Below are positions 17,534-25,475 of a stretch of DNA of 40,221 nucleotides, in pieces (positions within the stretch are counted from its first letter, which is position 1; every line of letters begins with the position of its first letter). The stretch comes from Propionicimonas sp. (GTDB taxonomy: Bacteria > Actinomycetota > Actinomycetes > Propionibacteriales > Propionibacteriaceae): assembly GCA_027492575.1 (NCBI GenBank), contig JAPUEM010000134.1:11028-51248 (forward strand), read 5' to 3'. The notes below the pieces were generated by a model. That model was not told where the DNA came from. It did no database searches and saw nothing but the letters and a program-made list of their open reading frames with translations. Position numbers and translations under genes: made by a program.

Positions 17534-18234
17534 GCACCCTGCTGGCCATGTCCGGGGTCCGCAAGACCTACGACACCGGCGCCATCCAGGTCGAGGCGCT
17601 GCGCGGCATCGACCTGGCGATCGACGAGGGCGACTACGTCGCCATCATGGGCCCCTCCGGCTCGGGCAAGTCGACCCTGATGCACATCATCGGCTGCCTG
17701 GACGTCCCCACCGCGGGCCGCTACGAGCTGGACGGCGAGGCGGTCGCGCAGCTGACCGAGACCCAGCTGGCCGCCGTCCGGAACCGGCGGCTGGGGTTCG
17801 TCTTCCAGAGCTTCAACCTGCTGCCCAGCCTGACCGCGCAGCGCAATGTCGAACTGCCCCTGGTCTATGCCGGCGTCGGCCCCGCCGAGCGCCGCGAACG
17901 GGCCAGGCTGGCGCTGGAACGGGTCGGCCTCGGCGAGCGACGCGACCATCGTCCCGGCGAACTCTCCGGCGGCCAGCAGCAGCGGGTCTCGGTGGCGCGG
18001 GCGCTGGTCACCGATCCGGCGCTGATCCTCGCGGACGAGCCGACCGGTGCGCTGGATTCGGTCTCCACCCGCGACATCCTCGATCTCTTCGACGAGTTGA
18101 ACGCGGCCGGCCGCACCCTCGTGGTGATCACCCACGAGCGCGAGGTCGCCGAGCGGGCCCGGCGCACCGTCCACATCTACGACGGGCAACTGACCGATCC
18201 GATCGCCGAGCCCGCGCTGGGAGGGGTGGCCTGA
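17530..18234 (+). CDS. MacB/LolD-type ABC transporter ATPase
   Basis: A 234-residue ATPase that would power the adjacent FtsX-like permease from the cytoplasmic face. Walker A is GPSGSGKST (about residues 39-47), the Q loop is [14 protein letters not shown], the signature is [15 protein letters not shown], Walker B with its catalytic Glu is [13 protein letters not shown], and the H loop is VVITHE. This set is typical of MacB/LolD-family ATPases, which act by mechanotransmission rather than by classical substrate passage. It overlaps the genes on both sides (ATGA with the adaptor, one base with the permease). Confidence 0.95.
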   Translation: MSTLLAMSGVRKTYDTGAIQVEALRGIDLAIDEGDYVAIMGPSGSGKSTLMHIIGCLDVPTAGRYELDGEAVAQLTETQLAAVRNRRLGFVFQSFNLLPSLTAQRNVELPLVYAGVGPAERRERARLALERVGLGERRDHRPGELSGGQQQRVSVARALVTDPALILADEPTGALDSVSTRDILDLFDELNAAGRTLVVITHEREVAERARRTVHIYDGQLTDPIAEPALGGVA

Positions 18235-19457
18235 TGGAGTGGCGCGAAACGGTGCGCACCGCGCTCGACGCGCTCGCCGCGCGGCGGCTGCGGTCGGCGC
18301 TGACCATGCTCGGCATCCTGATCGGCATCTCGGCGGTCATGCTGACCGTCGGCCTCGGCCAGGGTGCCGGGTCGCAGATCACCAGCCAGATCGGGGCGCT
18401 CGGCTCCACGACGCTCACCGTGACCCCGGGGCAGACCTCGTCCGGCGGGGTTCGCGGGGCGACCCAGACGACCACCCTCACCACCCGTGACGCGGCCATG
18501 CTGGCCGACCCGACGGTCGTGCCGAGCGTCGCCGCGGTGGCGGCCACCTCCTCGGTCTCGGGTTCGCTGACGTCGTCGGAGACCACCTGGACGTCGACCG
18601 TGGTCGGCACCAGTCCGGAGTGGCTGACCGTGCGCGGCCGGACGGTGGGCACCGGACGGTTCTTCACCGGCGAGGAGCTCGCCTCCTCAGCGAACGTGGC
18701 CGTGCTGGGCTCGGAGACCGCCGCGGAACTGTTCCCGACCGGCTCGGCGGTCGGCCAGCAGGTGATCGTCAACGAGCAGCCGTTCACGGTCATCGGCGTC
18801 CTGGCCGAGGCCGGCAGCTCCTTCGGCGGCAGCAACGATGACACCGTCGTGGTGCCGGGCACCACCTTCGCCGACCGGTTGTCGACCTCGGGCAGCGCGA
18901 CCAGCGTCTCCCAGATCTACCTGCTGGCCGCCGACGACGAGAGCCTCTCCGCCGCCTACCAGGAGGTGAAGACCGCGCTGCTGAGCGCCCATCAGGTCAC
19001 CGAGGAGAACGCCGACTTCACCGTCACCACGCAATCGGCCCTGGTCGAGGCGGCCAGTTCGATCAGCGGCATCCTGTCGCTGCTGCTGGGCGGCATCGCC
19101 GGCATCTCGCTGCTGGTCGGCGGCATCGGCGTGATGAACATCATGCTGGTGTCGGTCAGCGAGCGGGTGCGCGAGATCGGCCTGCGCAAGGCGCTGGGCG
19201 CCACCCCCGGGGTGATCCGGCGGCAGTTCCTGGTCGAGGCCGGCATCCTCGGCCTGACCGGCGGCGCCCTCGGCGTCGCGCTGGGCTACGCGGGCGCGGC
19301 GATCCTGTCGCCGGCGCTCGGGATCACCGTGGTCATCTCCATTCCGGCCACCCTGCTCGCGTTGGCGGTGGCGCTGGGCATCGGCCTGGTGGCCGGCGTC
19401 TACCCGGCCACCCGCGCCGCCAGGCTTGCCCCGATCGATGCGCTGAGGAGCGAATGA
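18234..19457 (+). CDS. MacB/FtsX-type ABC transporter permease
   Basis: A 407-residue permease with the MacB layout: one N-terminal membrane span (about 20-42, LTMLGILIGISAVMLTVGL), a large extracytoplasmic domain (about 45-275, rich in Ser/Thr), and three C-terminal spans around residues 285-400. The FtsX core shows VGGIGVMNIMLVSVSERVREIGLRKALGATP and the closing YPATRAARLAPIDALRSE. It forms a unit with the upstream ATPase; the start codon overlaps the ATPase stop by one base. The stop overlaps the second adaptor start by 4 bases. Confidence 0.94.
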   Translation: MEWRETVRTALDALAARRLRSALTMLGILIGISAVMLTVGLGQGAGSQITSQIGALGSTTLTVTPGQTSSGGVRGATQTTTLTTRDAAMLADPTVVPSVAAVAATSSVSGSLTSSETTWTSTVVGTSPEWLTVRGRTVGTGRFFTGEELASSANVAVLGSETAAELFPTGSAVGQQVIVNEQPFTVIGVLAEAGSSFGGSNDDTVVVPGTTFADRLSTSGSATSVSQIYLLAADDESLSAAYQEVKTALLSAHQVTEENADFTVTTQSALVEAASSISGILSLLLGGIAGISLLVGGIGVMNIMLVSVSERVREIGLRKALGATPGVIRRQFLVEAGILGLTGGALGVALGYAGAAILSPALGITVVISIPATLLALAVALGIGLVAGVYPATRAARLAPIDALRSE

Positions 19458-21271
19458 TGAAGAACCCCCGTTCCCCGGGCCTGACGAAGGGCCGCAACCT
19501 GCTGGTCGGGGCCGTGTGCCTGGTGACGCTCGGTGCGGCCGGCACCGTCTGGGCCACCGGCTCTCAGGCGGCGAGCAACCGGTTCACCACCGCGTCCGTC
19601 ACCACCGGGGACGTCTCGCAGAGCTTCCTGGCGACCGGCTCGGTGTCGCGCACGAACGTGGTCGACGCCGCGTTCAGCGTCAGCGGGACGGTGCGGAAGG
19701 TCGCGGTCGCGGTGGGCGACACGGTGGCGGCGGGCGACGTCCTCGCCACCCTGGACACGACCGCCCTGAAACTCGACCTGCTGAACGCCCAGACCGACCT
19801 GGCCAGTGCCAAAGCGACGCTGTACGCCGCGGAGCACCCGTCCTCGACGAGCAAGGGTGGTGGCGGTGGGTCGTCGCCGAGCATCCCGTCCGGTGGCGGC
19901 GGATCGTCCACACCGGGCGGTGGGACGACCGGTGGCATCACGGCGACGGACGCGGCGATCCTGTACGAGGCGATCTCGGCGGTGAACGTCGCGAGCCTGA
20001 AGTGGAGCAACCCGGACGAGCCGACCACCTGCGACGCGATCCACGCCGCGCTGCTGAACGCCAACGAGCAGGAGCCGGCGGATCCCACGGACCCGAGCGA
20101 GCCCTCCGAACCGACGGAACCGAGCGAGCCGACAGACCCGAGCGAGCCCTCCGAACCCAGCGAGCCCTCCGAGCCCAGCGAACCGTCCGAGCCCAGCGAA
20201 CCGTCCGAGCCCAGCGAACCGTCCGAGCCCAGCGAACCCGCTGAACCGAGCGAGCCGTCCGAGCCGAGCGAGCCGTCCGAGCCCAGCGAGCCCTCGGACG
20301 CCGACGCCAACCAGCAGCTCGCCCTGGTGGTGGACGACATCACGCTGGACGACATCAAGGCCTGCGGCGAGGCCCGTGAGGCCCTGGTGCTCGCCAACGC
20401 CGTGCTGGCCGACTACTACCAGCAGCTGATCACCACCGGCACCATCGTCAAGGAGGGTGACGAACCGGCGACCTCGACCCCGAACCCCGGTTCGTCGTCC
20501 TCCTCCGGCAGCACCAGGAAGTCCTCCGGATCGTCCTCGACCAGCGTCACCGTCTCCCAGCGGGCCGTCGCCTCCGCCGAAGCGGACGTCCTGCGCGCCC
20601 AGCAGAAGGTCGACAGCGCCGAATCCACCCTCGAGAACGCCGAACTGGTCGCGCCGATCGCCGGCACGGTCGGCGCGGTGGGCCTGACGGTCGGCGCCGG
20701 CTCGACCTCGGGCACGGTGACCATCGTGGGCGAGGGCACCGCCGTGGTCTCCTTCGAGGCCCCGCTGGTGACCCGGACGGCGCTCAGCCAGGGCCTGGCC
20801 GCGACGGTCACCCCGGCCGGCAGCACGACCGCGCTGACCGGCGCGATCTCGTCGATCGCCGTCCTGGAGACCTCCGGCACCGCGGGCGACAGCCCCACCT
20901 ACACCACCACCGTCGTGGTGGAGGATCCGGAGATGCTGCTCAAGGAGGGAGCGAAGGCCGGCGTCGAGATCGTCACCGGCACCGCGACCGGGGTGCTGAC
21001 CGTCCCCGCCTCGGCGGTGACCCCGACCGGCACCGGCACCGGCACGGTTCAGGTGGTGGACGCGTCCTCGTCCGACACCGCCGAGACCGTCACCGTCTCC
21101 ACCGGAGCCGTCGGCGATGGCCGCGTCGAGATCACCCAGGGCCTGACCGAAGGCCGGCTCGTGGTGCTCTCCGACCGCACGCTCACCATCGACAGCCTCA
21201 CCTCGTCGCAGTCCACCCGCAGGTTCGGTGGCGGTGGCTTCCCCGGTGGCGGCGGAGCCCTCCCCCGCTGA
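19454..21271 (+). CDS. Second HlyD/MacA-like adaptor with Ser-Glu-Pro repeat insert
   Basis: A 605-residue adaptor, about 200 residues longer than the first. It has a signal anchor (about 16-35), the first lipoyl half (SGTVRKVAVAVGDTVAAGDV, about 76-95) and the start of a helical hairpin (LDLLNAQTDLASAKATLYAA). The tip of the hairpin is replaced by Gly-rich linkers, a helical segment with Cys193, about 72 residues of SEP/TDP tripeptides (about 210-281), another helical segment with Cys304, and a Ser-rich linker. The hairpin then resumes (SAEADVLRAQQKVDSAESTLENAEL), followed by the second lipoyl half and barrel domains. The tail is Gly-rich (FGGGGFPGGGGALPR), as in adaptor one. A rigid acidic proline-rich spacer reaching through the wall is a plausible role for the insert, but that is inference. 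Last gene of the operon. Confidence 0.85.
   Translation: MMKNPRSPGLTKGRNLLVGAVCLVTLGAAGTVWATGSQAASNRFTTASVTTGDVSQSFLATGSVSRTNVVDAAFSVSGTVRKVAVAVGDTVAAGDVLATLDTTALKLDLLNAQTDLASAKATLYAAEHPSSTSKGGGGGSSPSIPSGGGGSSTPGGGTTGGITATDAAILYEAISAVNVASLKWSNPDEPTTCDAIHAALLNANEQEPADPTDPSEPSEPTEPSEPTDPSEPSEPSEPSEPSEPSEPSEPSEPSEPSEPSEPAEPSEPSEPSEPSEPSEPSDADANQQLALVVDDITLDDIKACGEAREALVLANAVLADYYQQLITTGTIVKEGDEPATSTPNPGSSSSSGSTRKSSGSSSTSVTVSQRAVASAEADVLRAQQKVDSAESTLENAELVAPIAGTVGAVGLTVGAGSTSGTVTIVGEGTAVVSFEAPLVTRTALSQGLAATVTPAGSTTALTGAISSIAVLETSGTAGDSPTYTTTVVVEDPEMLLKEGAKAGVEIVTGTATGVLTVPASAVTPTGTGTGTVQVVDASSSDTAETVTVSTGAVGDGRVEITQGLTEGRLVVLSDRTLTIDSLTSSQSTRRFGGGGFPGGGGALPR
20171..20242 (+). repeat. 18-bp tandem repeat coding for (EPSEPS)n
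   Basis: GAGCCCAGCGAACCGTCC occurs as three identical copies (20171-20188, 20189-20206, 20207-20224) followed by a near copy to 20242, inside a wider degenerate SEP-coding tract (about 20081-20298). Each unit is six codons, so gain or loss of units keeps frame. Identical DNA units point to recent slippage or unequal exchange. Confidence 0.9.
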
Positions 21272-21274
21272 CGC

Positions 21275-22612
21275 CTACAGGTTCGGCAGGGTGTTGCGGA
21301 GCTCCCACTCGGAGACGTGGCCGCGGTAGGACTGGTACTCGGCCTTCTTGTTGCGCAGGAAGAAGTCGAAGACGTGCTCGCCGAGGGTTTCGGCGACCAG
21401 TTCGGAGTTCTCCATCAGGTCGATGGCGTTGCCCAGGCTGCCGGGCAGCCGCTGGATGCCGAGGGCCTGGCGCTGCCGGTCGGTGAGCGCCCAGACATCG
21501 TCCTCGGCTCCTTCGGGCAGTTCGTACTCGCCCTCGATGCCGGCCAGGCCGGCGGCCAGCACCATCGCGTACGCCAGGTAGGGGTTGGCTGCCGAATCGA
21601 TCGAGCGCAGTTCGACCCGGGCCGAGGCCCCCTTGTTCGGCTTGTACATCGGCACCCGGACGAGCGCGGAGCGGTTGTTCTGCCCCCAGCAGATGTAGCT
21701 GGGCGCCTCGGCCCCGGCCACCAGCCGCTTGTAGGAGTTCACCCACGGGTTGGTCACCGCGGTGATCTCACCGGCGTGCCGCAGCAGGCCGGCGATGAAC
21801 TGGCGTCCGGTCTTCGACAGGTTGTACTCGGCGCTGGCGTCGTAGAAGGCGTTCGTGTCGCCCTCGAAGAGCGAGACGTGGGTGTGCATGCCCGAGCCGG
21901 GGTGGTTCTCCAGCGGCTTCGGCATGAACGAGGCGAACATGTTCTGCAGGACGGCGGTCTCCTTGATCACCACCCGGAAGGTCATGATGTTGTCGGCCAT
22001 GGTGAGCGCGTCGGCGTAGCGCAGGTCGATCTCCTGCTGGCCCGGGCCACCCTCGTGGTGGCTGAACTCCACCGAGATGCCCATCTGCTCCAGGACGGTG
22101 ATCGCCTCGCGCCGGAAGTCGGCCGCCGGGGACGTGGTGGTGTGGTCGAAGTAGCCGCTGTGGTCGGCTGGGATCGGCACCTGGCCGGGCACGATCGGCT
22201 GCTTGAACAGGTAGAACTCGATCTCGGGGTGGGTGTAGAAGGTGAAGCCCATGTCGGAGGCCTTGCGCAGCGCCCGCTTGAGCACGTACCGCGGATCGGC
22301 GAAGGACGGCGAGCCGTCGGGCAGCCGGATGTCGCAGAACATCCGGGCGGTGCCCTGGGTGGCTCCCCGCCACGGCAGCAACTGGAAGGTGGACGGATCG
22401 GGGTGCGCAACCATGTCCGATTCGAAGACCCGCGCGAAGCCCTGGATCGCCGAGCCGTCGAAGCCGATCCCCTCGTTGAAGGCGCCCTCCAACTCGGCCG
22501 GAGCGATCGCCACCGACTTCAGGAACCCCAGCACATCGGTGAACCAGAGCCGGACGAATCGGACATCCCGCTCCTCCATGGTGCGGAGCACGAACTCGGT
22601 CTGCTTATCCAT
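21275..22612 (-). CDS. glnA2: Glutamine synthetase, GlnA2 type
   Basis: A 445-residue type I glutamine synthetase (glutamate + NH3 + ATP to glutamine), close in length to M. tuberculosis GlnA2 (446). Visible signatures are VRLWFTDVLGFLKSV, the GFDGSAIQGF loop, EIEFYLF (metal glutamates), the HHEGGPGQQEI block, GSGMHTHVSLF, and NPYVSYKRLV-like NPWVNSYKRLVAG with NNRSALVRVP. The NLYDLPP tyrosine loop that GlnE adenylylates is replaced by EYELPEGAEDD, as in the unregulated GSI-alpha group. In actinomycetes GlnA2 proteins are not always the main assimilatory enzyme; some act on gamma-glutamyl-polyamines. GGGGG upstream of the ATG serves as SD. Confidence 0.94.
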   Translation of the reverse strand: MDKQTEFVLRTMEERDVRFVRLWFTDVLGFLKSVAIAPAELEGAFNEGIGFDGSAIQGFARVFESDMVAHPDPSTFQLLPWRGATQGTARMFCDIRLPDGSPSFADPRYVLKRALRKASDMGFTFYTHPEIEFYLFKQPIVPGQVPIPADHSGYFDHTTTSPAADFRREAITVLEQMGISVEFSHHEGGPGQQEIDLRYADALTMADNIMTFRVVIKETAVLQNMFASFMPKPLENHPGSGMHTHVSLFEGDTNAFYDASAEYNLSKTGRQFIAGLLRHAGEITAVTNPWVNSYKRLVAGAEAPSYICWGQNNRSALVRVPMYKPNKGASARVELRSIDSAANPYLAYAMVLAAGLAGIEGEYELPEGAEDDVWALTDRQRQALGIQRLPGSLGNAIDLMENSELVAETLGEHVFDFFLRNKKAEYQSYRGHVSEWELRNTLPNL

Positions 22613-22686
22613 GGCCCCCAGTCTGCCGCCGGGAATGTTTCAGACAGGTTACGAAGCGCGGATGTCTCGCGGCGCATGACACGCAA

Positions 22687-22767
22687 CCCCCATCGGTCAT
22701 CCCCGCGCAGGCGGGGATCTCCGCCACGGACAGGAGATTCCCGCCTTCGCGGGAATGACGGATGGGG
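22687..22767. repeat. REP-like 81-base palindrome
   Basis: Two inverted units face each other: GTCATCCCCGCGCAGGCGGG-GATCTCC (22697-22722) and the complement of GTCATTCCCGCGAAGGCGGG-AATCTCC (22733-22759). Outer arms CCCCATC/GATGGGG close at 22687 and 22767. Each unit is itself a hairpin. The core GTCATTCCCGCG...CGGGAAT is a repeat known from many unrelated bacterial genomes. It lies downstream of the 74-residue protein gene and upstream of glnA2. Confidence 0.8.
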
Positions 22768-22811
22768 CGGGCTCGGACCGACGCCGTGCGTGGAAGGAGA
22801 CTGCCGGACGC

Positions 22812-23036
22812 CTACGTCCGGAACGGGCCCCAGCCGGACTCGTCGTCGTCCTTCTCCTCGTCGGGGTCGTGGTAGCGGGGGTCGGTCTCCCACTCCTCGT
22901 TGCGCTCGGCGGCCTTCTCGATCGCCTGCGCCGCGTCGGCGGCGGTGGGGTACGGGCCGAGCCGGGTGGCGCTGCGGCAGCCCTGGTAGGGCTCCACGGC
23001 GTGGTGGTCGAGGCAGTAGTACCAACCGTCAGACAT
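22812..23036 (-). CDS. Small conserved actinobacterial protein (SPOR-domain-annotated type)
   Basis: A 74-residue acidic protein. The pattern WYYCLDHHAVEPYQGCRSATRLGPY followed by a helical TAADAAQAIEKAAERNEEWE and an acidic tail matches a small family found widely in actinomycetes, often annotated as SPOR domain-containing, sometimes next to map. The two cysteines and two histidines (C8, H11, H12, C20) could bind a metal; that is speculation. GGAGG lies 6 bases upstream of the ATG. It is divergent from map with only 48 bases between start codons. Confidence 0.75.
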   Translation of the reverse strand: MSDGWYYCLDHHAVEPYQGCRSATRLGPYPTAADAAQAIEKAAERNEEWETDPRYHDPDEEKDDDESGWGPFRT

Positions 23037-23071
23037 CGGTCACCTCCGCGGGTAGTTTCTTGCAGTGTCAC

Positions 23072-23077
23072 TATCAT
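23072..23077 (+). promoter_or_regulatory. Possible -10 of map
   Basis: TATCAT ends 7 bases before the GTG start at 23085, so transcription would begin at or one base before the start codon (leaderless). No convincing -35 is present, and there is no SD in front of the GTG. Confidence 0.3.
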
Positions 23078-23084
23078 CGCCCAG

Positions 23085-23933
23085 GTGAGCCAGATCAAGC
23101 CTTACCCGATCACCCCGCGCCGGCCGGTGCCGCCGAGCATCCCACGTCCGCACTACGTGGACAAGCCGATGCCCGAGCACTACAACGGTTCCCACGTCCA
23201 GACCGCGGAGACAATTGAGAAGATGCGGGTGGCCGGACGGATCGCGGCCCGGGCCATGCAGGCGGGCGCCGACGTCATCGCCCCCGGAGTCACCACCGAC
23301 GCCATCGATGCCGCCGTCCACGAGTACCTGCTCGACCACGGCGCGTACCCTTCCACGCTGGGCTACCGCGGCTTCCCGAAGTCGTGCTGCACCTCGGTGA
23401 ACGAGGTGGTCTGCCACGGCATCCCCGATCTGCGTCCGCTGGAGGACGGCGACCTGGTCAAGATCGACGTCACCGCCTTCGTCGACGGCGTCCACGGCGA
23501 CAACTGCGCCACCTACTTCTGCGGCTCCGTCGACGAGGAATCGCGGCTGCTCACCGAACGCACCCAGGAGGCGATGAACCGCGGCATCCGGGCGGCCCGC
23601 GCCGGCCGCCAGGTGAACGTGATCGGACGGGTGATCGAGGCCTACGCCAAGCGCTTCGGCTACGGCGTGGTGCGCGACTACACCGGCCACGGGGTGCACA
23701 CCGCCTTCCACTCCGGGCTGGTGATCCCGCACTACGACGAGCCGCTGGTCGACACCGTGATCGAGGTCGGCATGACCTTCACCGTCGAGCCGATGCTGGC
23801 CATGGGTGACCAGGCCTCCCACGTCTGGGCCGACGACTGGACGGTCGTCACCGACGACGGTTCCCGGGTGGCCCAGTTCGAGCAGTCGATCGTGATCACC
23901 CCGGACGGCGCGGAGATCCTCACCCAGCCCTGA
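23085..23933 (+). CDS. map: Methionine aminopeptidase, type I with N-terminal extension
   Basis: A 282-residue cytoplasmic metalloprotease that removes initiator methionine. All five metal ligands are present: Asp128, Asp139, His202, Glu235 and Glu266. The GYRGFPKSCCTSVNEVVCHGIP block is typical of MetAP1. The first about 40 residues (SQIKPYPITPRRPVPPSIPR) form the proline-rich extension of the MetAP1c form, as in M. tuberculosis MapB (285 residues). The GTG at 23085 is the start that retains this extension. Confidence 0.95.
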   Translation: MSQIKPYPITPRRPVPPSIPRPHYVDKPMPEHYNGSHVQTAETIEKMRVAGRIAARAMQAGADVIAPGVTTDAIDAAVHEYLLDHGAYPSTLGYRGFPKSCCTSVNEVVCHGIPDLRPLEDGDLVKIDVTAFVDGVHGDNCATYFCGSVDEESRLLTERTQEAMNRGIRAARAGRQVNVIGRVIEAYAKRFGYGVVRDYTGHGVHTAFHSGLVIPHYDEPLVDTVIEVGMTFTVEPMLAMGDQASHVWADDWTVVTDDGSRVAQFEQSIVITPDGAEILTQP

Positions 23934-23985
23934 GCCTCCGGACGATCGCTGAGCCCGTCGAAAGGCCGTCCCAGGGTGGCATTTC

Positions 23986-24873
23986 CTAGTCGATGCCGAG
24001 ACAGCCCCGCGCCTTCACCGACGCGGTGTCCTTCTTCGTGGGCTTCAGCGGGAAGTAGACGATCCTCGCCTTGGACGACTTCTTGTAGGACGGGGCGTTG
24101 GTCACGAAGTACTGGACGGCGGGGACGTCACCGGGCTTTAGGCCGCTGCCGTTGGCGTTGACCTGGGTGGCGACGGCGACCGTCCACCACGTGCGGTTGG
24201 CGCGGACCATCTCACCGCGCGGGAAGGTGACGGCTCCGCCGACCTGGCCGACCTGCTGCAGGTGGGCGAGCATCTCGTCGCCGACCGCCTTGCAGGTGGC
24301 GCCCTTGGCAAGCTTGCCGGTGTAGGTCCTGGGGTCGGAGGGGTCGAGCTTGGGCTTGGGCACCGGCAGCTTGCTCGCGCAGCCGGCCGCCTTCCGGACG
24401 GCGGCGTCGTCCGCGTCGTCCGGGAGCCGGTAGCTGGTGGTCGCGTAGGCCCACTCCTTCAGGGTGGTCGCCCGGGTGACGAAGAAGTGGTGCTCGGGGA
24501 CCGAAGCGCGGGTGTGCCCGCCCGGGTTGGGGTGCACCTCGGTGATCACCGCGACCGCCGACCAGCCGTCGTTGGATTCGACCATCGAGCCACGGGAGTA
24601 GGTGATCGCCCCGCCGACCGCGCCGACCTCCTGCAGCCACGCGATCTGCTCGGCTTTCAGGGTGAGGCACTTCGCCCCCTTGGCCACCTTCCCGCGGTAG
24701 GCGTCCGGGTCGGGCTCCGGAGTGGGAGGCGGCGCGGGGGTCGGCGTTTCCGTGGGGCCGAGCGTCACGTCCGGCACCGGGGGCACCGGCTCCTCGAACA
24801 TCCAGGCCAGCTGGCACCCCGAAGCCAGCACGGCGATCACTGCCGCACCGATCACTCCCCCGAGCGCGCGCAT
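23986..24873 (-). CDS. Lipoprotein with a duplicated domain, unknown function
   Basis: A 295-residue protein. VLASGC gives a lipidated cysteine at residue 20. A Pro/Thr-rich linker (about 28-55) is followed by two homologous domains. Domain 1 has YRGKVAKGAKCLTL, LQEVGAVGGAITYSRGSMV and WSAVAVITEVHPN; domain 2 has YTGKLAKGATCKAV, LQQVGQVGGAVTFPRGEMV and WWTVAVATQVNAN. Each domain also has a final cysteine (AAGCASK, ARGCLGI), suggesting one disulfide per domain. I do not recognise the family. It lies on the same strand as rnpB, separated from it by a long palindrome, and its own promoter is probably in that gap. Confidence 0.8.
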   Translation of the reverse strand: MRALGGVIGAAVIAVLASGCQLAWMFEEPVPPVPDVTLGPTETPTPAPPPTPEPDPDAYRGKVAKGAKCLTLKAEQIAWLQEVGAVGGAITYSRGSMVESNDGWSAVAVITEVHPNPGGHTRASVPEHHFFVTRATTLKEWAYATTSYRLPDDADDAAVRKAAGCASKLPVPKPKLDPSDPRTYTGKLAKGATCKAVGDEMLAHLQQVGQVGGAVTFPRGEMVRANRTWWTVAVATQVNANGSGLKPGDVPAVQYFVTNAPSYKKSSKARIVYFPLKPTKKDTASVKARGCLGID

Positions 24874-24922
24874 ACCGACAGGCTACACAGCGACGACGAC
24901 GCCCCGGCTGATGCCGAACCGC

Positions 24923-25074
24923 CGTTGTTGTCGCTGTCAGCGCCCTGCCGCGCCTCAAGGCGACCGCGACCGCCGGTGTTGTCGGCATAACCGCTTGTGG
25001 GACCGTTTTGCCGACAACACCGGCGGTTGCGTTAGGAATCCTGCCGACAAGCGATCTGACAACGACAAGAACGG
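24923..25074. repeat. Nested palindrome between rnpB and the lipoprotein gene
   Basis: Inner arms of 19 bp are perfect (ACCGCCGGTGTTGTCGGCA at 24969-24987 against 25009-25027). Outer arms (24923-24941 against 25056-25074) match at about 17 of 19. The structure begins 2 bases beyond the 3' end of rnpB, so it may help end rnpB transcription or RNA processing. It has no U-tract. Confidence 0.65.
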
Positions 25075-25076
25075 AG

Positions 25077-25470
25077 GACGAGTGGACCTGTAAGCCGGAT
25101 TTTGTGGTTCCGAAGGAACCGGTGATCATCCATCTGCGACGGTTGTTGCCAACCGCCTTCGCCTCGCGGCGTGCGACCTACCCGGACGCCTCGTGCGAGC
25201 AGCACTCGGACGGCGTCCGCGGGCCTGATCCGAGGATCGGGCCCTTCTTGGTCTTGCTCCGGGTGGGGTTTGCCGAGCCGTCCCAGTCACCTGGGACGCT
25301 GGTGGTCTCTTACACCGCCGTTTCACCCTTACCCCGGCTCGCGCCGGGGCGGTCTGTTCTCTGTGGCACTTTCCCGCGGGTCACCCCGGGTGGGCGTTAC
25401 CCACCACCCTGCTCTGCGGAGTCCGGACTTTCCTCAACCCGAAGGCTGCGATCACCCGGTCCACTCGTCC
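25077..25470 (-). ncRNA. rnpB: RNase P RNA, bacterial class A
   Basis: The minus strand carries the universal block GAGGAAAGTCCGGACTCC (25435-25418), the ACAGAGAACAGACCGCC block (25364-25348), a GGTAAGGGTGAAACGGCGGT region, and the 3' end CCGGCTTACAGGTCCACTC. The 5' end (GGACGAGTGGACC) pairs with that 3' end as helix P1, which fixes the ends to within a few bases. It is the catalytic RNA that removes 5' leaders from tRNA precursors. Length is about 394 bases, normal for high-GC actinomycetes. Confidence 0.97.
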
Positions 25471-25475
25471 CGGCC

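Noticed and set aside
20081-20298. SEP tract as a possible CRISPR array
   Set aside because: Units are contiguous and coding, with no spacers, and lie inside an adaptor gene.
19564-20397. Minus-strand frame coding for SLGSDG repeats
   Set aside because: It is the antisense of the SEP-coding tract; repeats in DNA keep both strands open. No SD or homology.
22687-22767. REP-like palindrome as a CRISPR or small IS
   Set aside because: Only two facing units, no spacer series, no transposase frame nearby.
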